From Alphaproteobacteria bacterium (GTDB lineage: Bacteria > Pseudomonadota > Alphaproteobacteria > Rhodospirillales > Rhodospirillaceae), in assembly GCA_015228695.1 (NCBI GenBank), contig JADGDA010000020.1, positions 1 to 18,101 of the forward strand: a DNA stretch of 18,101 nt, given 5' to 3'. The notes under the pieces were generated by a model. That model was not told where the DNA came from, ran no database searches, and worked only from the letters and a program-made list of their open reading frames with translations. The position numbers and the translations under genes were made by a program. Shown piece by piece: positions 15,122 to 18,101 of this stretch (its first letter is position 1; the number at the start of each line of letters is the position of its first letter).

Positions 15122-15141
15122 TGTCCGAACCATGTCCGAAC
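15122..15141. promoter_or_regulatory. Right putative integrase arm-type sites, tandem pair
   Basis: TGTCCGAAC at 15122-15130 and 15133-15141, 11 bp apart, the same pitch as the pair at 380/391. They lie just upstream of int and so may also let integrase control its own promoter. A related TGTCCGCC overlaps the int start region at 15069-15076. Confidence 0.68.
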
Positions 15142-15243
15142 GATTATGGCTTAGAGCGTCCTCAAATGTCAATCAACGTCCTGAAGGGCTTTCAATTGTC
15201 TCTAAAAATATCAACGTCTTGTTGGTTTATAGGTGTGGTATCG

Positions 15244-15252
15244 TGTCCGAAC
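15244..15252. promoter_or_regulatory. Right putative integrase arm-type site, att-proximal
   Basis: A further TGTCCGAAC, 26 bp from attR. Together with the pair at 15122-15141 and the left cluster this gives perfect or near-perfect copies only near the two ends among the regions I examined. Confidence 0.6.
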
Positions 15253-15277
15253 AAAGGGTTAGGAAAACATATGCCTA

Positions 15278-15328
15278 CAGGCTCATAACCTGAAGGTCAG
15301 AGGTTCAAATCCTCTCCCCGCAACCAAA
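15278..15328 (+). repeat. attR (51-bp attachment repeat, tRNA-fMet 3' fragment)
   Basis: Identical to 265-315. It holds only the 3' two thirds of the tRNA, so it is not a functional tRNA gene. It is followed by the native tRNA terminator. Confidence 0.93.
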
Positions 15329-15330
15329 AT

Positions 15331-15362
15331 AGCCCGCAATCTCAACAGGTTGCGGGCTTTTT
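15331..15362 (+). terminator. Native rho-independent terminator of the rRNA-tRNA-fMet operon
   Basis: AGCCCGCAA and TTGCGGGCT form a perfect 9-bp stem with a 10-nt loop followed by TTTTT. It starts 2 bp after attR. Before the island came in it would have followed tRNA-fMet directly. Confidence 0.9.
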
Positions 15363-15393
15363 GATTCTTGGCCCTAAGCGCACAAACCGCCGC

Positions 15394-15412
15394 TGGTAGC
15401 ACCGTGGTAGCA
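15394..15412. promoter_or_regulatory. TGGTAGCA tandem pair, possible arm site of a second element
   Basis: TGGTAGCA at 15394-15401 and 15405-15412, 11 bp apart, lies behind a tRNA 3' copy and a terminator. This is the same arrangement as the island's left arm (tRNA end, terminator, TGTCCGAA pair 11 bp apart). It may be the left arm of an older element at the same site. The rest of 15363-15590 shows no gene. Confidence 0.4.
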
Positions 15413-15590
15413 AGAGGGCGCTAAACCCCGAGAAGCAACGGAGATCGGCCAAGGGCTTGGGCCAAGTTGGCTGGCGAATGGCCTCATGTGGAGCTGGAAA
15501 GCTTCTGAATGGGTATTCTCCTGGGAATCCTTTTGCCACCCAAAGTTGGCACTAACTCGAAGACCTCACGCTTGTTCTCGGGGCCGTAGC

Positions 15591-15634
15591 TGTAGCGCGC
15601 CACTTAATTCTGGAGGTCGCGCCACTTAATTCTG
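15591..15634. repeat. Two abutting 22-bp units, putative transposase-binding sites of the prophage end
   Basis: CGCGCCACTTAATTCTG occurs at 15596-15612 and again at 15618-15634, a period of exactly 22 bp. The outer unit starts with TG at 15591. An IS21-type end with multiple terminal repeats is the alternative, but no IS21 gene is near. Confidence 0.68.
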
Positions 15635-15658
15635 AAGCAGAAAATCACGAGGGCAGCA

Positions 15659-15691
15659 GCCTCGCCGGGCTGTGATTTTTCCCGACGAGGC
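15659..15691 (-). terminator. Hairpin terminator after dam
   Basis: GCCTCGCCGGG and CCCGACGAGGC form an 11-bp stem with one G-T wobble and an 11-nt loop, 14 bp after the dam stop codon. There is no clear T-run on the minus strand. Confidence 0.65.
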
Positions 15692-15705
15692 CACCGTTCG
15701 CGTTC

Positions 15706-16503
15706 CTATCCCGAGATGACCAGTTCGGTCACCGTCTTGGCCGCGCCGCTGACCCGGTAGACTGTTTTGACCTGCTCGATCCGGAAGCTGGCGAAGGTTT
15801 GGCGGACTTCGGGGACGTCGTTCAAAGACATCAGGAACCGTCCTTGAAGGCCCTTCAAAACCCCGGCCAGACGGTCGAAGTCGGGTCGTTCGAACAGTTT
15901 TTTGCCGTAGTAGTCCTCGCAGCCCCAGTAGGGCGGATCGAGGTAGAACAGGGTTGTCGGGCGGTCCCAGCGGCGGATGAAGGCTTCGAAGTCCAGGCAG
16001 TCGATGTAGACCGCCGCCAGACGGTCATGGATACGGCGGAGCAAGGTTTCCAAGCGCGGACGGTTGAAGCGGGCCCGGGTCAGGGGCGAGCCGACCCACA
16101 CCGCGCCGGGCTTGCCGCCGTAGGCGCAGTACTGGAGATAGAACAGACGCCCGGCCCGCTCGATGTCGGTCAGGGTGTCGGGGTCGATGCGGCGCAGGCG
16201 CTCGAACTCGGAGCGGCTGGCGAGACCGAAGCGCAACTCAGCCATCAGGGCGTCCGGGTGACGCTGGAGCACCCGGAAGAAGGTGGCGATGTCGCGGCTT
16301 CGGTCGTTGATCGCCTCGGAAGTCGGCCGGAACCGGCGGCGGAGGAACAGTCCTCCGGCGCCGATGAAGGGCTCGGCGTAGCAGGCATGGGGGATGGCCT
16401 CGATCATCGGAACGAGGGTCTTGGCCAGAACCCGCTTGCCGCCCACCCAGGGGAAGGCTCCCTGGATGGGATCAGCGGGGGAGTGATCATGGTTCGGAGT
16501 CAT
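15706..16503 (-). CDS. DNA N6-adenine methyltransferase (Dam / MethyltransfD12 family)
   Basis: A 265-aa protein, typical length. It has FPWVGGKR (17-24), the AdoMet-binding AEPFIGAGG (43-51) and the catalytic DPPYW (189-193), in the order of the D12 class. It would methylate adenine in phage DNA, probably to protect it from host restriction, the job Mom does in Mu. Its recognition site cannot be read from sequence; GATC is only a possibility. The start is ATG 16503 with AGAAGAG upstream; the frame stays open far upstream, but that part is com and tail-gene DNA in another frame. It overlaps com by 17 bp, so Com may control its translation. Confidence 0.92.
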   Translation of the reverse strand: MTPNHDHSPADPIQGAFPWVGGKRVLAKTLVPMIEAIPHACYAEPFIGAGGLFLRRRFRPTSEAINDRSRDIATFFRVLQRHPDALMAELRFGLASRSEFERLRRIDPDTLTDIERAGRLFYLQYCAYGGKPGAVWVGSPLTRARFNRPRLETLLRRIHDRLAAVYIDCLDFEAFIRRWDRPTTLFYLDPPYWGCEDYYGKKLFERPDFDRLAGVLKGLQGRFLMSLNDVPEVRQTFASFRIEQVKTVYRVSGAAKTVTELVISG

Positions 16504-16663
16504 GAGCGTTCTCTTCTCGAGTCGACGCTCGCGGGCGTTCGGATGGGGGGCTCCCGGCCCGCACATGGTTGAGGGTCCCGCAACGGGGACACTTGATTTC
16601 GACAGCGCAGCCCTCGGCTCGGGCCAACAGATTCCGGCATTTGCCGCAGCGAATGGACTCCAT
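16487..16663 (-). CDS. com: Com-like zinc-finger translational regulator
   Basis: A 58-aa protein starting MESIRCGKCRNLLARAEG, then AVEIKCPRCGTLNHVRAG. It has the two zinc-binding pairs of Mu Com (C6-x2-C9 and C25-x2-C28) and the same opening (Mu Com begins MKSIRCKNCNKLLF). Mu Com binds the mom mRNA and opens its ribosome-binding site. Here the downstream gene is a Dam-type methylase, which overlaps com by 17 bp in another frame. AGGA lies 5 nt before the ATG. The C-terminal 25 residues are a polar, probably disordered tail. Confidence 0.9.
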   Translation of the reverse strand: MESIRCGKCRNLLARAEGCAVEIKCPRCGTLNHVRAGSPPSERPRASTREENAHDSEP

Positions 16664-16820
16664 TCTTTTCCTGGTTTACGACTTCCCTCCCCGCGCGCGC
16701 GGGAGGCGGGACGGCCCAGTCTTGGCCGGGTTGGATCGTGCGAGATCATCTCTTGCGGTTCGGGGTGGTGAGACACCCCTGCCCCCGCCGGTCCCTGGTT
16801 GGGAGAGAGGCGGCGGAGGA
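16664..16820 (-). promoter_or_regulatory. Leader of com-dam with clustered GATC sites
   Basis: A 157-bp gap before com. It has GATC at 16734, 16744 and 16819, the first two 10 bp apart, and a hairpin CTCCC...GGGAG around an alternating CG stretch (16687-16705). In Mu, GATC sites upstream of mom make transcription depend on Dam methylation through OxyR. A similar methylation switch is possible here. I see no clear -35/-10 boxes. Confidence 0.4.
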
Positions 16821-17252
16821 TCATTCCTTTACCAGTCGCGCCCGCAGGGCGTCCGTCCGGGTTCCGAGGTCCGCGAGGGTGTCCACGTCCCGCTGATCCG
16901 CCGCCCGTCCCGACGCCTGGGCCGCGAGCATCGCCCGGAGCGGGCGGATGGAGCGGGCGTCCAGCTCGGCCAACTCCCGCAGGATCGGGGCGTTGACCTC
17001 GTCCGGGGTCGGCGGGGGCAGGGGTTCCGTCGCCCAGACCTGGGTCGGAACCCCGCCGATCATCTCCACCGAGGAACCGAGCACCCGAACGCCCTCCGGC
17101 CGGGGCGTCTCCGCCACCTCCCGCCGTCCGGGCAATTCCCGCAGCAGGTTGTCGCCCCGCCCGTATTTGACCCCCGTCTCCGGGTGCTCCCACGGCTCGC
17201 CGTCGAGAAATACGCGCGATGTATCGCCGTCGAAAATCCAATATCTGACCAT
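16821..17252 (-). CDS. Phage tail-region hypothetical protein (tail-fibre-assembly-like)
   Basis: A 143-aa protein. The N-terminal half is compact and strand-rich (MVRYWIFDGDTSRVFLDGEP). A proline-rich linker follows, then a C-terminal helical part with repeated ELA/LRA heptads (ILRELAELDARSIRPLRAML, LADLGTRTDALRARL). Such small proteins with a coiled C-terminus often follow tail-fibre genes in tailed phages and prophages, as fibre-assembly helpers. The assignment rests on position and shape, not on a named domain. AGGGAGAG precedes the ATG. It starts 10 bp after the upstream gene. Confidence 0.6.
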   Translation of the reverse strand: MVRYWIFDGDTSRVFLDGEPWEHPETGVKYGRGDNLLRELPGRREVAETPRPEGVRVLGSSVEMIGGVPTQVWATEPLPPPTPDEVNAPILRELAELDARSIRPLRAMLAAQASGRAADQRDVDTLADLGTRTDALRARLVKE

Positions 17253-17262
17253 TGTTCTCTCC

Positions 17263-17928
17263 CTATGCCGGCCCCCAGGACGCGGCCGCCATGGCGGGAT
17301 GATAGGCTGTCCCGCTCGGATCGCAGGTGACCGTCAGGCCGGTCTGCGTGGTGGCGTATTGCGCGCTCGCGCCGGTGAAGGTGCCGTTGTATCCGGACCC
17401 GCGCACATGGTCCTCGAAGTCTTCCGTCGGGCCGGTCCAAGTGAAGGCGTATTCGTTCATGTCGGTCCCGATCCCGATGACGACACCGTTCGCGGGGCAA
17501 TCGATGCCGGCGGACATCGGGTCGGCGGTGGAGCCGGCCGTCGCGTGGACGCCGCCCGCGCCATACAGCGCCCACACGCCGATGCCGCAGGCCGATTGTC
17601 CGCCCGTGAAGGTGACGACGATGTCCCCGGAGGTTCCGCCGGGAACCGGCGCGATCCACAGTTCAGCGGGCCGGTCGGCGTTCATCGTCGCCTTGACCAG
17701 CGTTGCGCCGACGCCGCCGACGGTAACGGAGGTGACGTAAAAATTGTTGTTCTGCCCGATCCCGGTAACGCCGACGACAATCTTCCGATCCGCCGCCGCC
17801 GTGCCCAGACCAACCGAGGAGAAGGTATAGGTCGTCAACGCCGAGCCATTATGGGCTTCCCCGAGGTAGGTCCGGGTCGCGAGGGCGGGGGCCGCCGACG
17901 CCCCCATCATCAGGGAGGCCCACATCAT
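17263..17928 (-). CDS. Phage structural protein, probable tail-fibre-region beta-sandwich
   Basis: A 221-aa protein, rich in Gly, Thr, Ala and Val, with alternating strands (YTFSSVGLGTAAADRKIVVG, TSVTVGGVGATLVKATM, ELWIAPVPGGTSGDIVVTF). This pattern is common in prophage tail-fibre or appendage proteins of alphaproteobacteria; I cannot name a family. The first 16 residues (MMWASLMMGASAAPAL) resemble a weak signal sequence, but virion proteins often begin so. AAGGA lies 7 nt before the ATG, and the start overlaps the preceding gene's stop (ATGATG). Confidence 0.6.
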   Translation of the reverse strand: MMWASLMMGASAAPALATRTYLGEAHNGSALTTYTFSSVGLGTAAADRKIVVGVTGIGQNNNFYVTSVTVGGVGATLVKATMNADRPAELWIAPVPGGTSGDIVVTFTGGQSACGIGVWALYGAGGVHATAGSTADPMSAGIDCPANGVVIGIGTDMNEYAFTWTGPTEDFEDHVRGSGYNGTFTGASAQYATTQTGLTVTCDPSGTAYHPAMAAASWGPA

Positions 17929-18101
17929 TTCGTATCCTTGAGCGCGGTGAGGGAAATCCGGGTCGCGCCCTCCACCAGGAAGCTGAGGACGTCCACGGCG
18001 CCGTTTGCCGCGGTCAGGGCCGGGGCGGTTCCGCCCGCGAACTTCCAGTATCCCCCAAAGGCCATGGTCTTCGGGGAAGAGGCGTGCTGGGTCACGATCA
18101 G
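17925..18101 (-). CDS. Phage tail-region protein, C-terminal part (runs off the window)
   Basis: The last 58 residues of a minus-strand gene that begins beyond 18101. It ends AFGGYWKFAGGTAPALTAAN, then GAVDVLSFLVEGATRISLTA and LKDTK before TGA. The GG(T/S)APxLT...VD.L.F.V...TRI motif is the usual C-terminal end of prophage tail-fibre or tail-spike-type proteins. The stop overlaps the next gene's start by 4 bp. Confidence 0.65.
   Translation of the reverse strand: MIVTQHASSPKTMAFGGYWKFAGGTAPALTAANGAVDVLSFLVEGATRISLTALKDTK

Larger units (their letters stand above)
15591..18101 (-). mobile_element. Right end of a Mu-like transposable prophage (partial)
   Basis: Genes read on the minus strand in the order tail-region proteins, com, dam, then the element end. 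In phage Mu the right end likewise has tail-fibre genes, then com-mom, then attR. At the end two 22-bp units abut exactly (15591-15612 and 15613-15634), each ending in the 17-mer CGCGCCACTTAATTCTG. Mu R1 and R2, bound by the MuA transposase, also abut at 22 bp. The outer unit begins with TG, as Mu-type ends do. The rest of the prophage lies beyond 18101. The end position is inferred. Confidence 0.68.

Noticed and set aside
15278..15328. A second tRNA-Met gene
   Set aside because: Only the 3' part of the tRNA is present; the D arm and 5' acceptor strand are missing, so it is attR.
16504..17241. N-terminal extension of the methylase to 511 residues
   Set aside because: The extension is low-complexity, out of frame with com and the tail gene, and unlike any D12 methylase, which starts near FPWVGGK.
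15591..18101. The Mu-like prophage as the helper of the island
   Set aside because: Adjacency alone is no evidence. An HK97-type neck would more likely need a siphovirus-type tail, and no shared regulatory motif was seen.

Overview
The window looks like chromosomal DNA of a GC-rich alphaproteobacterium. A 5S rRNA gene is followed directly by an initiator tRNA-Met (CAT) gene, the usual 3' end of an alphaproteobacterial rRNA operon (16S-Ile-Ala-23S-5S-fMet). The prophage genes and the IS fit a Rhodospirillales-like host, but the genus cannot be fixed from the sequence.

Layout. (1) 30-313: end of the rRNA operon. (2) 265-15328: a roughly 15.0 kb island inserted in the 3' end of tRNA-fMet, bounded by a perfect 51-bp direct repeat (attL 265-315, attR 15278-15328). 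From the attR side, all on the minus strand, it carries a P4/DUF4102-type tyrosine integrase, a hypothetical gene with an in-frame stop, an AlpA/HTH_17-like regulator, a small hypothetical gene, and a primase-polymerase/VapE-helicase. An intergenic region follows with a 29-bp perfect inverted repeat built of GTGACGCA iterons, the likely replication origin. Then comes a complete HK97-type head and packaging operon: portal, a protease-capsid fusion, head-tail connector, HNH endonuclease, P27 TerS and TerL. There are no tail, lysis or lytic-control genes. At the left end are a nested IS (an IS1634-like element inside an IS5-like remnant, with readable inverted repeats and target duplication) and a plus-strand Sel1-repeat cargo gene. 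(3) 15329-15590: a short host or older-element segment with the native tRNA terminator and traces of a second integrase arm. (4) 15591-18101: the right end of a Mu-like prophage read on the minus strand: tail-fibre-region genes, then overlapping com and dam genes, then a terminus with two abutting 22-bp units.

Interpretation. The island has the gene set expected of a capsid-forming phage-inducible chromosomal island (cf-PICI): it would excise with its own integrase, replicate from its own primase and iteron origin, build its own capsid and package its own DNA, then need tails and lysis from a helper phage. Features that stand out are the iteron origin at the primase stop codon, the repeated TGTCCGAA arm sites at both ends, a protease-capsid fusion with a plausible internal capsid start, a hairpin inside the head operon, and a G-run cluster upstream of terS. 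The neighbouring Mu-like end appears to be a separate element.
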